A stretch of DNA of 64,000 nucleotides from Actinomycetes bacterium (GCA_023386365.1 JAEWJX010000084.1:1-64000); one strand, 5' to 3'. Positions 7,976 to 16,609 are shown, counted from the first letter of the stretch. Numbers and translations are program-made. Notes: a model not told the origin generated them from the letters alone.

Positions 7976-9154
7976 ATGTCCTTCACGCCGCTCGCCAGCG
8001 ACTTCTACGGCTTCGAGAGCCAGCTCACCGAGACCGAGCGCGAGGCGCTCGCCGGCATCCGCGCGTGGCTCGAGGCGGATGTGAAGCCACTCGTCAACGA
8101 CTACTGGGATCGCGCCGAGTTCCCGCACGAGATCCTGCCCGCCTTCCACCGGCAGCCGATCTTCGGCATGCAGTGGGACGAGACGAAGGCGTTCGAGAAC
8201 TCCGCCCTCTACCGCGGATGGGTGGCGCTCGAGCTGGCGCGCGTCGACGCCTCCGTCGCCACTTACGTGGGCGTGCAGAACGGGCTCGCGATGGGCGCGA
8301 TCGGTGTCGCCGGGTCCGCGGAGCAGCGCGCCGAATGGCTGCCGAAGCTCGCCTCCGGTGAACTGATCGGCGCGTTCGGCCTCACCGAGCCGCTGTCGGG
8401 GTCCGACTCCGCCCAGGGGCTGCGCACCGTCGCCACCCGTGACGGCGACGAGTGGGTCATCTCCGGTTCGAAGCGCTGGATCGGCAACGCCACGTTCAGC
8501 GACATCGTCATCATCTGGGCGAAGGATGCCGCCGACGGCCAGGTGAAGGGCTTCATCGTGCCCACCTCGACCCCCGGCTACACGGCCACCAAGATCGAGC
8601 GGAAGCTCGCGCTGCGCATTGTGCAGAACGCCGACATCACCCTCGACGAGGTGCGCATCCCCGAGGCGCTCCGCCTGCAGAACGCGAACTCGTTCCGCGA
8701 CACCGCCGCGGTGCTGCGCCTCACCCGCGCCGAGGTCGCCTGGGCGGCCGTCGGTGTCGCGGTCGGCGCCTACGAGGCCGCCCTCGCCTACACGAACGAG
8801 CGCATCCAGTTCGGCAAGCCGATCGCCTCCCACCAGCTCATCCAGCAGCACCTGGCCACCATGATCGGCGACATCACCGCCTCGATCGCCATGTGCATGC
8901 GCGTCTCGCAGATGCTCGACGAAGGCACCCAGAAGGACGAGCACGCGGCGCTGGCGAAAGCGTTCACCACCGCCCGGATGCGCGACACGGTCGCCCGCGC
9001 CCGCGAGGTGATGGGCGGCAACGGCATCGTGCTCGACTACGACGTGACGCGCTTCTTCAACGACGCGGAGGCCCTCTACTCGTACGAGGGCACCCGCGAG
9101 ATGAACACCCTCATCGTGGGGCGCGCGCTCACCGGCAAGGCCGCATTCGTCTGA
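7976..9154 (+). CDS. Acyl-CoA dehydrogenase (FadE family, glutaryl-CoA-dehydrogenase-like)
   Basis: This 392-residue FAD flavoprotein would oxidise an acyl-CoA to its 2-enoyl form. It has the usual three domains: an N-terminal helical part, a middle beta domain with the FAD-contacting FGLTEPLSGSD motif, and a C-terminal helical part with the catalytic glutamate in SYEGTREM. The C-terminal pattern (YEGT, then IVGRALTG) is closest to glutaryl-CoA dehydrogenase-type members. An acyl-CoA dehydrogenase (fadE25) also lies in the matching mycobacterial neighbourhood. It has AAGGGAG before the ATG. The exact substrate is not predictable. Confidence 0.93.
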   Translation: MSFTPLASDFYGFESQLTETEREALAGIRAWLEADVKPLVNDYWDRAEFPHEILPAFHRQPIFGMQWDETKAFENSALYRGWVALELARVDASVATYVGVQNGLAMGAIGVAGSAEQRAEWLPKLASGELIGAFGLTEPLSGSDSAQGLRTVATRDGDEWVISGSKRWIGNATFSDIVIIWAKDAADGQVKGFIVPTSTPGYTATKIERKLALRIVQNADITLDEVRIPEALRLQNANSFRDTAAVLRLTRAEVAWAAVGVAVGAYEAALAYTNERIQFGKPIASHQLIQQHLATMIGDITASIAMCMRVSQMLDEGTQKDEHAALAKAFTTARMRDTVARAREVMGGNGIVLDYDVTRFFNDAEALYSYEGTREMNTLIVGRALTGKAAFV

Positions 9155-9159
9155 CTCGG

Positions 9160-9165
9160 TAGCCT
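9160..9165 (+). promoter_or_regulatory. -10 hexamer TAGCCT driving the polymerase pair, leaderless
   Basis: TAGCCT, 6 bases, ATG at 9172. It marks the start of the glycan region. Confidence 0.55.
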
Positions 9166-9171
9166 GATCCC

Positions 9172-10470
9172 ATGAGGGCCGCGACCACCTACCAGCGCGC
9201 CCTCGCCGTGCTGTCGTTCACGGTGCTCGCGGCGGGCGACTTCTGGCGCTACCTGCTCAGTTGGTGGGGGTGGGGCGCGCTCGCGCTGCTCATCGTGGTG
9301 CTCGCCGTCGTCGAGCTGGTGCGGATGCGCGTCGACGTGCGCCGCCTGCCGTTCAGCTTGCTGCTGTTCATCGGGTTCGCGGCGGTGTCGATCATCTGGT
9401 CGGCGTACCCGGGGGCCTCCGCCCTGGGCGTGCTGCTCACCCTCGCGACCACCGCGGTCGCCGCGTTCCTGGCCGGGTGCTTCACCTGGGAGGAAGTGCT
9501 CGAGACCTTCTCGGATGCGATGCGCTGGCTGCTGGGGCTCTCGCTGCTGTTCGAGTTCGTGGTGGCCGCGTTCGTGCGCCAGCCGGTGTTGCCGCTGTGG
9601 GTCGACTACAGCCACCTGGAGAAGATCCCGGCCGCGTTCTACTGGTCACGCAACCTGCTCTTCGAGGGTGGCCGCATCCAGGGCATCGTCGGAAACGCGA
9701 ACCTGCTGGGCATGATCGCCCTGCTCGGGTTGATCGTCTTCGTCGTGCGACTGGTGGCGCGCAAGAGCTCGCCCGCGTGGGGCTGGTTCTGGATCGCCGT
9801 CGCGGTCGCCGCGTTCGTGCTCACCCGTTCGTCGACCGTCATCGTCGCCACCGTCGTGGTGGTGCTGGTCGCCGTGTTCCTGTGGGAGGTGCGGCGCACC
9901 ACGGGCGCGGCACGCGTCGCCGTCTACGCGACGGGCGCGGTGCTCGCCGTCGCCGGTGTCGTCGCCGCGGTGCTGGCACGGGGACCGCTGCTCGGTCTGC
10001 TCGGCAAGTCGTCCGACCTCACCAATCGGCTCGACATCTGGGAGACCGTCGGCGCCCTCGCCGCTGAACGTCCCGTCGCCGGCTGGGGCTGGGTGGGCTA
10101 CTGGAACCCGTGGGTGGCCCCCTTCGACGACCTCATCGTCATCAAGGGCGTCACCTACCTGCAGGCGCACAACGCCTGGCTCGACGTCTTCCTCCAGCTC
10201 GGCGTGATCGGCGTCGTGCTCTTCGCGCTGCTCGTCCTCGGGGCGCTGGTGCGCAGCTGGGGTATGGCGGCCGAGATCGAACGCATCCGCTTCGCCCCCG
10301 CCGAACTGCGCTGGCCCGAGACCGCCGCGCCCCTGCTGCTGCTCACCGCTCTGCTCGTGCAGAGCCTCGCCGAGAGCCGCCTGCTCATCGAGATCGGCTT
10401 CGCCCTGCTGGTGATCATCGCCGTGAAGACGGGGACGCGCGACCCGGAGCGCGCGGCGAGGCTCAGCTGA
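9172..10470 (+). CDS. O-antigen ligase/polymerase-like membrane protein (Wzy family), copy 1
   Basis: The 432-residue protein is almost wholly hydrophobic with about 11-13 predicted helices and one larger external loop near 310-345 (GWGWVGYWNPW, then LQAHNAWLDVFLQLG). That loop is the hallmark of the O-antigen ligase/Wzy superfamily, where an arginine- and histidine-bearing loop contacts the glycan. Such proteins polymerise lipid-linked repeat units or ligate glycans on the outer face of the membrane. It is followed with a one-base overlap by a second member of the same family. Whether it is a polymerase or a ligase cannot be told from sequence. Confidence 0.88.
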   Translation: MRAATTYQRALAVLSFTVLAAGDFWRYLLSWWGWGALALLIVVLAVVELVRMRVDVRRLPFSLLLFIGFAAVSIIWSAYPGASALGVLLTLATTAVAAFLAGCFTWEEVLETFSDAMRWLLGLSLLFEFVVAAFVRQPVLPLWVDYSHLEKIPAAFYWSRNLLFEGGRIQGIVGNANLLGMIALLGLIVFVVRLVARKSSPAWGWFWIAVAVAAFVLTRSSTVIVATVVVVLVAVFLWEVRRTTGAARVAVYATGAVLAVAGVVAAVLARGPLLGLLGKSSDLTNRLDIWETVGALAAERPVAGWGWVGYWNPWVAPFDDLIVIKGVTYLQAHNAWLDVFLQLGVIGVVLFALLVLGALVRSWGMAAEIERIRFAPAELRWPETAAPLLLLTALLVQSLAESRLLIEIGFALLVIIAVKTGTRDPERAARLS

Positions 10471-11792
10471 TGGTCGAGCGCCCGGAGCGCCGAGACGTCG
10501 CCGCCGCCTTCGTCGGGCTACTGCGCAACCCCCGGTTCTCGGCCGTGCTGGCCACCGCCGGCGTCGGCATCGCCACCTTCAACTTCGCCCTCGTGCGGCT
10601 CGCCGGGTGGGCCGGCTACCTGGCGGCCCTCGTGGTGCTCCTCGCACTGATGATCGTCGTACTGGCGGTGCGGCGCCGCGAACTCGACGGCGACATCCCC
10701 CCGATCTCGCTGCTCGTGTTCATGGGCTGGGCCGTGATCTCGGTCATCTGGAGCGAATACCAGTGGGTCACCATCGGGGGTGCCGGCTACCTCCTCGCCT
10801 ACGCCTTCGTGGGCGTGTTCATCGCCTACACGCGCGACACCATCCAGATCGTGCGCACCTGGGGCGATGTGATGCGCTTCGCGATCGGGATCTCGCTCGC
10901 CCTGGAGGTCTTCTCCGGCATCCTCATCGACACGCCGATCGCGCTGCTCGGAGTGCAGGCCCGCATCGCCGAGCTGGGGCCGATCTCCGGCATCCTGCAG
11001 ACCCGCAACCAGCTGGGCCTCATCGCCCTGATCGGCGCGGTCAGCTTCGCCACCGAACTGCGCACCCGATCGGTGCGGCCGCTCGTCGGCATCCTGTCGC
11101 TCGTGGGCGCCGGGATCACGGTCGCCCTCACCCAGTCGCCGATCATCATCGGCACGGCCGGTGTGGTCGCCGCCGCCGCCGGCGTGCTGTACCTGATCCG
11201 CCGCGTGCGACCCGATCACCGTCAGGCCTGGCAGTTCGTGATCCTCGGTGTCACCGTCACGCTCATCGTGATCGCGTGGGTGTTCCGCGGGTTCCTCGTG
11301 CAGGTGTTCAACGCGCAGGGCGCCCTCGACTACCGCCTGCACCTGTGGCAGAAGATCGTCGCCCTGCTGCCCGGCAACAGCATCGAAGGCTGGGGGTGGA
11401 CCGGGCGCTGGCATCCGGACGTCGCCCCCTACCTGGCGCTCACCGCATCCGGCAACCGCCCCGCGTCGTCCGCCCTCAACGCCTACCTCGACGTGCTGTT
11501 CCAGCTGGGCATCATCGGCCTGGTGATCTTCGTCGGGATGCTGGGGCTCGCGTTCGTGCGCTCGTGGCTGCTCGCCGGACGCCGCCGCAGCGTCATCTAC
11601 GCGTGGCCGGCACTCGTGCTGGTGGCGCTGCTGATGGTGTCACTCGCCGAGAGCTCGATCCTCGTCGACATCGGATGGCTCACCTTCGTGGTGTGCTGCG
11701 TCACCGCGTCGCGCGAATTGAGCTGGCGTTCGGCGCTGGCGCGGGTGCCGTCGGCCGACGCCAATCCGCTCCCCCACGACCCGTCACGCTGA
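10470..11792 (+). CDS. O-antigen ligase/polymerase-like membrane protein (Wzy family), copy 2
   Basis: The ATG at 10470 overlaps the previous stop (TGATG), giving 440 residues and about 12 membrane helices. The late external loop (EGWGWTGRWHPD, then SALNAYLDVLFQLGIIG) lines up with that of copy 1, so the two are tandem paralogues that have diverged strongly in the N-terminal half. The open frame extends further upstream within copy 1 but only as out-of-frame arginine-rich sequence. Two adjacent polymerases could act on two glycans, or one could serve as a ligase. The C-terminal 30 residues are polar and cytoplasmic. Confidence 0.88.
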   Translation: MVERPERRDVAAAFVGLLRNPRFSAVLATAGVGIATFNFALVRLAGWAGYLAALVVLLALMIVVLAVRRRELDGDIPPISLLVFMGWAVISVIWSEYQWVTIGGAGYLLAYAFVGVFIAYTRDTIQIVRTWGDVMRFAIGISLALEVFSGILIDTPIALLGVQARIAELGPISGILQTRNQLGLIALIGAVSFATELRTRSVRPLVGILSLVGAGITVALTQSPIIIGTAGVVAAAAGVLYLIRRVRPDHRQAWQFVILGVTVTLIVIAWVFRGFLVQVFNAQGALDYRLHLWQKIVALLPGNSIEGWGWTGRWHPDVAPYLALTASGNRPASSALNAYLDVLFQLGIIGLVIFVGMLGLAFVRSWLLAGRRRSVIYAWPALVLVALLMVSLAESSILVDIGWLTFVVCCVTASRELSWRSALARVPSADANPLPHDPSR

Positions 11793-11834
11793 CACCCGGC
11801 ATTCCCCGAGGGAGGGTGCTGGCACACTAGAGGC

Positions 11835-11867
11835 ATGTCTCGCGTCGATCCCCCCTGCCCCGAGTGA
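11835..11867 (+). other. Possible 10-residue leader reading frame, or true 5' end displaced by one C
   Basis: An ATG at 11835 follows CACACT at 6-base spacing and opens a 10-codon frame ending in TGA that overlaps the GTG start of the next gene (GTGA). It contains a run of six C at 11850-11855. With seven C the ATG would read straight into the glycosyltransferase frame. It is therefore either a translational-coupling leader or the displaced true N-terminus. Confidence 0.4.
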
Positions 11868-12805
11868 GCGGGAGCATCCCCGGGGCGAGCGAGGCGACGC
11901 TCGAGATCCTGCTGCCCTTCTACGGCGACCCCGGCTACCTGCGTCTCGCCGTCGAGAGCGTGCTCGCCCAGTCCGACCCCGACTGGACGCTCACCGTCAT
12001 CGACGACCGCTACCCCGGCACCGAGCACACCCGCTACCTGGAGTCGCTCGACGACCCGCGTGTGCGCCACCTCGTCAACGAGACCAACCTCGGGGTCTCC
12101 CGCAACTTCCAGCACGCCACCGACCTGGCGACGGCCGACTTCTGTGTGATCTTCGGCGGCGACGACGTGATGCTGCCCGACTACGTGGCCCGTGTGCGTC
12201 AACTGATCGCCGCCCACCCGGAGGCGGATGTGATCCAGCCGGGCGTCGCCGTCATCGACGAGGCGGGACGAGAGGTTCTGCCGCTCGCGGACCGGGTGAA
12301 GGCGAGCTACCGCCCGAAGGGACCCGGGCCGCAGGTGCTCACCGGTGAACCGCTGGCGTCGAGCCTCATGCGGGGTCTCTGGACCTACTTCCCGTCGGTG
12401 GCGTGGAAGACCTCGACGCTGAAGCGGTACGGCTTCACCGCCCAGTTCGAGGTGTCGCTCGACGCCACGCTGCTGCTCGACATCGCCCTCGGCGACGGCG
12501 TGCTCGTCGCCGACGACGAGATCGTGTTCCAGTACCGGCGCCACCAGGCGAGCGTCTCGTCGGCGACCGCCGTCGACGGCAGCCGGTTCGCCGAGGAGCG
12601 CGCGTTCTTCGCGGATGCCGACCGCCTCTGCCGGGAACGCGGCTGGACGAAGGCCGCGCGCATCGCCCGACGCCACCTGTCGTCGCGGCTGAACGCCGTG
12701 AGCCAGCTGCCCCGCGCGGTCGCCCAACGCGACGGCGCCGGGGTGCGAGCGCTGCTGCGTCACGCCGTCGCCCGTACCCGCTCCCACGGTAGGATCGACG
12801 CATGA
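11864..12805 (+). CDS. Family 2 glycosyltransferase
   Basis: The 313-residue protein has a GT-A fold: strand one LEILLPFYGD, the nucleotide-binding acidic pair D47/D48 (VIDDRY), and a DxD-type site GGDD at 98-101. The C-terminal helical part lacks membrane spans, so it is a cytoplasmic or peripheral transferase adding one sugar to a lipid-linked glycan. The annotated start is a GTG with no ribosome site of its own; it overlaps the stop of a short upstream frame. It overlaps the next gene by 4 bases (ATGA) and belongs to the run of genes from the Wzy pair to the DUF2142 protein. Donor and acceptor are unknown. Confidence 0.87.
   Translation: MSGSIPGASEATLEILLPFYGDPGYLRLAVESVLAQSDPDWTLTVIDDRYPGTEHTRYLESLDDPRVRHLVNETNLGVSRNFQHATDLATADFCVIFGGDDVMLPDYVARVRQLIAAHPEADVIQPGVAVIDEAGREVLPLADRVKASYRPKGPGPQVLTGEPLASSLMRGLWTYFPSVAWKTSTLKRYGFTAQFEVSLDATLLLDIALGDGVLVADDEIVFQYRRHQASVSSATAVDGSRFAEERAFFADADRLCRERGWTKAARIARRHLSSRLNAVSQLPRAVAQRDGAGVRALLRHAVARTRSHGRIDA
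12790..12795 (+). promoter_or_regulatory. Internal -10 hexamer TAGGAT before the polyprenyl-phosphate sugar module
   Basis: TAGGAT, 6 bases, ATG at 12802, inside the 3' end of the previous gene. The three-gene module could be transcribed on its own as well as by read-through. Confidence 0.45.
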
Positions 12806-13533
12806 CCGGCGCGGCACGGACCCTCGTCGTGATGCCCGCTTTCAACGAGTCAGCCACCGTCGCGAGCGTGATCGCCGAAGTGCGTCGCGCTCTGCCCGAC
12901 GTGGCCTGCCTCGTGGTCGACGACGGATCCCGCGACGACACCAGCGGCGTCGCGCGTCGAGCCGGTGCGCTCGTCGCCCAACTGCCCTACAACCTGGGCG
13001 TCGGCGGGGCGATGCGCCTCGGCTTCAAGTACGCCATCGAGCAGGGCTACGACAACGTGGTCCAGATCGACGCCGACGGCCAGCACGACCCCGCGCAGGT
13101 GCCGCAGCTGCTCGCCGCGCTGGAGCACGCCGACGTCGTGATCGGCGCCCGATTCGCCGGCGAGGGCGACTACGAGGTGCGCGGTCCCCGCCGCTGGGCG
13201 ATGAAGCTGCTCAGCAGCACCCTCAGCGGCGCCGCGAAGACCAAGCTGACCGACACCACATCCGGTTTCAAGGCGTCCGGCCCCCGCGCCGTCGCCCTAT
13301 TCGCCGAGCACTACCCCGCCGAGTACCTCGGCGACACCATCGAGGCGCTCGTGCTCGCGGTGCGCAACGGCTGCACCGTCACGCAGGTGCCGGTGGCGAT
13401 GCGTCCCCGCGGCGGTGGCGTGCCCTCGCACAACCCGGTCAAGGCGGGCGTGTACCTGCTGCGGGCGTTCCTCGCACTGATCGTCGCCTTCATCCGCCCG
13501 GCCGAACGCCCCCGCGCCGAGGGAGTCGCATGA
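12802..13533 (+). CDS. Polyprenyl-phosphate glycosyltransferase (GT2, DPM1/GacI type)
   Basis: The 243-residue protein has the layout of enzymes that move a sugar from a nucleotide onto polyprenyl phosphate: PAFNES near the start, D40/D41 (VVDDGS), the metal site D90-A-D92-G, and GARFAGEGD-type sequence in the lipid-binding half. One hydrophobic helix near the end (LRAFLALIVAFI) suits membrane attachment. It is followed, with a 4-base overlap, by a DUF2304 protein and then a DUF2142 membrane protein. In streptococci the GT2 GacI and its DUF2304 partner GacJ make Und-P-GlcNAc for side-chain addition, and this module has the same logic. The sugar is unknown. Confidence 0.88.
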   Translation: MTGAARTLVVMPAFNESATVASVIAEVRRALPDVACLVVDDGSRDDTSGVARRAGALVAQLPYNLGVGGAMRLGFKYAIEQGYDNVVQIDADGQHDPAQVPQLLAALEHADVVIGARFAGEGDYEVRGPRRWAMKLLSSTLSGAAKTKLTDTTSGFKASGPRAVALFAEHYPAEYLGDTIEALVLAVRNGCTVTQVPVAMRPRGGGVPSHNPVKAGVYLLRAFLALIVAFIRPAERPRAEGVA

Positions 13534-13931
13534 GCCTCACCAGTTACCTCCTCGGCGTGGCCGCCGCGCTCGTGACGATCATCGTCGTGATCGAGCTGCT
13601 GCGCCGCCGCCGCCTGCGCGAGCGGCACGCGATCTGGTGGCTGCTCGGCGGCACGCTGGCCCTCATCACGGGCCTGTTCCCGGGCATCCTCGACTGGGCG
13701 GCCGGCCTGCTCGGCATCGCCGTGCCCGTCAACCTCGTCTTCTTCGTGAGCATCGCGATCCTCGTGCTGGTGTGCATCCAGCACAGCTCCGAACTGACCC
13801 AGGCAGAGTCGCGCGAGCGCTCGCTCGCCGAGACCACCACGCTGCTCGAGATGCGGGTGCGTGCGCTCGAGGAGAAGCTCGACGCGGCATCCGACCCCGC
13901 GTCGGGCGACGACGACGGCGGCACCGCATGA
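13530..13931 (+). CDS. DUF2304 small membrane protein (GacJ-like partner), copy 1
   Basis: The 133-residue protein has three hydrophobic segments (about 5-22, 35-58 and 64-85), then a cytoplasmic coiled-coil tail rich in glutamate and arginine (about 88-120). This is the DUF2304 layout. The best-studied relative, streptococcal GacJ, binds the neighbouring polyprenyl-phosphate GlcNAc transferase and raises its activity. The start overlaps the preceding GT2 gene by 4 bases (ATGA), and its stop overlaps the following ATG in the same way, so the three proteins are probably made together. A paralogue lies at 40663-41034 beside another GT2. Confidence 0.88.
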   Translation: MSLTSYLLGVAAALVTIIVVIELLRRRRLRERHAIWWLLGGTLALITGLFPGILDWAAGLLGIAVPVNLVFFVSIAILVLVCIQHSSELTQAESRERSLAETTTLLEMRVRALEEKLDAASDPASGDDDGGTA

Positions 13932-15484
13932 GGCGGCGTCCCTCGACGCTGCGGGTGCTGCTCGTCAGCTGGGCGGTGCTGATCCTCGGCTCCGTGCTAT
14001 GGGCGCTCGCGACCCCGATCTCCGGCTCCCCGGATGAACCGGCGCACCTCGTGAAGGCCGCGTCGGTCGTGCGCGGCGAGTTCGTCGGCACGGCCACCGA
14101 GGTGGGGCACGAGGTGACCGTGCCCATGTACGTCGCGTGGACCCACGCCTGGACGTGCTTCGCCTTCAATGAAGACCAGCCCGCCGACTGCGTGCCGCCC
14201 ATGCCGGGCAACCCCGACGACCTGACCACCTCGGTGACCATGGCAGGCCTGTACAACCCGGTGTACTACCTCGCCGTCGGATGGCCGAGCCTGTTGTTCG
14301 GCGACGACACCGGCATCTACGCGATGCGCATCGTGAGCTCCGTGCTCACCACGTTCTTCCTCGCCGCGTCGATCGCGCTCATCGCCGGCTGGCGGCGACC
14401 CGTGCTGCCCCTGGTCGGTGTGGTCGCGTTCGCGACGCCCACCATGATGTGGCTGGCATCCGCCGTGAACCCGAACGCGCTGGAGGCGACGACCGCTCTG
14501 GCGGTCATCACCGGCATGTACACGCTGCTGCGTGAGAAGTCCGACAGCCGCTGGGCGGTCGTGATCCTGACGATCTCCGCCGCGATCGGCGTCACCGCGC
14601 GCGGCCTGTCGCCGCTGTGGATCGCCCTTGCGCTGCTGGTGCCGCTGCTGCTGGTGCCGTTCGCCGAGGTGGTGCGCTTCTTCCGGCGGCGCGACGTGCT
14701 GATCGGTGCCGGCGTCATCCTTCTGGCAACCCTCGGCTCGCTCGCCTGGACGCTCGGATCGAACTCGCTCACCTCGGGTGCGACCGACCCCGACATCCAG
14801 ATCATCTACCCGGGCGCGGGGTCGTCGCCGATCTCCGGCTTCTTCCACATCCTGGTGCGCACCTTCGAGTTCAACCAGCAGATGATCGGCATGTTCGGCT
14901 GGATGGACACCTGGGCGCCGGTCGCCGTGTTCTTCGTCTACGCGACCCTCATCGGCGGCATCCTCGCCGCAGCTCTCGTGGCCCTGCGGGGGCGCGCTCT
15001 CATCCAGGTGCTCGTGCTCGCCGCGGCCCTCGTGTTCCTGCCCGCCATCGTGCAGGCGGCGTACGTGACCGCGGGCGGCTACATCTGGCAGGGCCGCTAC
15101 AGCCTGCCGCTGTTCGCGCTGCTGATGCTCGCCGCGGCCACGATGCTCAGCGACCGTTGGACGCTCCCCGACCGCACCACCGTGCAGCGCTCCGTGTGGC
15201 TGCTGGTGACCGCGATCGGCGCCGCCCACGTGGTCTCGTTCGTGTTCATGCTCAAGCGCTTCGCCGTGGGCAGCGCCGCGAGCTGGGGCGCTTTCGCGCA
15301 GGACCCCGCGTGGGTGCCGCCGCTCGGCACGGTCGGCCTGACCGCCGCGTTCGGGCTATTCGGCGTCGGTGTCGCCGTGGTCGGCGGCATCGGGCTGCTG
15401 CGTTCCGCGCGTGCGGAGCGCGAGCAGGTGGATGCCGATACCCACGAGGGGACCGACCGCGAGACCGAGCAGCACGCGGTCTGA
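13928..15484 (+). CDS. DUF2142 polytopic membrane protein, putative GT-C glycosyltransferase, copy 1
   Basis: The 518-residue protein has an N-terminal helix, a large external loop with the SGSPDEPAH motif after it, about ten further helices and a short polar C-terminus. An acidic motif (here DEPAH, residues near 36-40) at the first external loop is typical of GT-C enzymes, which use polyprenyl-phosphate sugars outside the membrane. DUF2142 proteins are predicted but not proven to be such enzymes. The ATG overlaps the DUF2304 stop, so it is the third part of a GT2/DUF2304/GT-C module. Its last 129 bases overlap the 3' end of the converging flippase gene. A paralogue is at 43559-45103. Confidence 0.85.
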   Translation: MRRRPSTLRVLLVSWAVLILGSVLWALATPISGSPDEPAHLVKAASVVRGEFVGTATEVGHEVTVPMYVAWTHAWTCFAFNEDQPADCVPPMPGNPDDLTTSVTMAGLYNPVYYLAVGWPSLLFGDDTGIYAMRIVSSVLTTFFLAASIALIAGWRRPVLPLVGVVAFATPTMMWLASAVNPNALEATTALAVITGMYTLLREKSDSRWAVVILTISAAIGVTARGLSPLWIALALLVPLLLVPFAEVVRFFRRRDVLIGAGVILLATLGSLAWTLGSNSLTSGATDPDIQIIYPGAGSSPISGFFHILVRTFEFNQQMIGMFGWMDTWAPVAVFFVYATLIGGILAAALVALRGRALIQVLVLAAALVFLPAIVQAAYVTAGGYIWQGRYSLPLFALLMLAAATMLSDRWTLPDRTTVQRSVWLLVTAIGAAHVVSFVFMLKRFAVGSAASWGAFAQDPAWVPPLGTVGLTAAFGLFGVGVAVVGGIGLLRSARAEREQVDADTHEGTDRETEQHAV

Positions 15485-16609
15485 CAGCGGCAGCGGCACG
15501 AGCAGCAACGCCACGACGGCGGCGCCCGCCGCCACCGTCCAGCCGGCGACGTACAGGCCGTGCCGGGAGGCGGCGAGGGCAGCCGCACCGGTGACGGCGA
15601 GGAGCGCGGTGCACAACGACGCGAGCACGAGCCCGGTGACGTACCAGGGGTCGAGTTCGTACGCGGGACCCGCGATGAACACGATCACCGGAACCCCGAG
15701 CAGGTAGACGGCGCCGGCGAAGAGCAGCCCGAGACCGACGACGACACCCAGAACACGCGCCAGGGCCCCGCCGAGGCTGCCGTGGTGGCGGAACCACACC
15801 ACGAGGAAGCTCTGCAGAGCCAGCACCACCACCACGAGCGGCGCACGGGTGAGGGTCAACGCGAACACCAGCGGGCCCACCTCGGACGCCTGCGCACCGG
15901 CCGCGAGACCGATCAGCAGCGGGGCGCCGCTGACGAGCGCGGCGGTGCCGACCGCCGCCCCCACGGTGCTCAGCAGGTTGTGCGCGAGGCGACGACCGTG
16001 GGCATCGATCGCGAAGACGCGACGCCGCGAAGCCACCACGAGGAACGCGAGCACGAACGGGTAGGGCAACACCGCCGCCCAGCTCGCCACCATCGGCCCG
16101 CCACCAAGCAGCAACGCGACGAGGATGAAGGTGAGGCGGAGCGCGACGTCGCCGACGATCACCACGACGATCGCGCGCCACGCGTGCAGGCCGTACAGCA
16201 CACCGGTGAGCAGGGCGATGACGGCACTCATCGCCGCACCGACGACGAGCGCGAAGCCGTCGGAGAGCGCACCCTCGGGGAAGAGAATCGCGACCACCGG
16301 GACGACGAGCAGGGCGACGGCGGCGGCCCCGAGCAGCGACACGGCCGGGCCGAACCGCGCGATCGTCGAGCGTGTGCGGTGGGCCGTCTCGGGATCGGTC
16401 GTCGCCACCGTGCCGCGGCTGAACTCCTGCTGGATTCCCGACAGCGCACCCACCGAGAGGAACAGCGCGCCCCAGAAGATGGCGAACTGGGCGTACTCCG
16501 TCTCGGTGAGCCCGCGGACGGCGATGAAGGTGATGGCGTAACCACCGATGCCGGCGATCGCCGTCGCCACGGTGACCGCACCGAATCCTGTGCCGCGCCG
16601 CTCAGCCAT
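15356..16609 (-). CDS. Polysaccharide flippase-like protein (MOP/Wzx superfamily)
   Basis: The 417-residue protein has about 12 hydrophobic helices with the even spacing of Wzx/MATE-like transporters and the early motif TETEYAQFAIFWGALF, like the 'G..xYG.f.l' region of Wzx proteins. Such proteins move lipid-linked repeat units to the outer face of the membrane. The ATG at 16609 overlaps the stop of the upstream gene by 8 bases, making it the last gene of a four-gene operon (GT2-GT4 fusion, GT2, large membrane protein, flippase). The open frame upstream of 16609 is only out-of-frame sequence from the previous gene. The 3' end overlaps the DUF2142 gene by 129 bases. Confidence 0.85.
   Translation of the reverse strand: MAERRGTGFGAVTVATAIAGIGGYAITFIAVRGLTETEYAQFAIFWGALFLSVGALSGIQQEFSRGTVATTDPETAHRTRSTIARFGPAVSLLGAAAVALLVVPVVAILFPEGALSDGFALVVGAAMSAVIALLTGVLYGLHAWRAIVVVIVGDVALRLTFILVALLLGGGPMVASWAAVLPYPFVLAFLVVASRRRVFAIDAHGRRLAHNLLSTVGAAVGTAALVSGAPLLIGLAAGAQASEVGPLVFALTLTRAPLVVVVLALQSFLVVWFRHHGSLGGALARVLGVVVGLGLLFAGAVYLLGVPVIVFIAGPAYELDPWYVTGLVLASLCTALLAVTGAAALAASRHGLYVAGWTVAAGAAVVALLLVPLPLSDRVLLGLAVGPLVGIGIHLLALRTRGTQQPDAADHGDTDAE

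Noticed and set aside
11837..11863. Further in-frame upstream start for the GT2 at 11864
   Set aside because: The frame is open back to a TAG at 11828 but contains no ATG, GTG or TTG.
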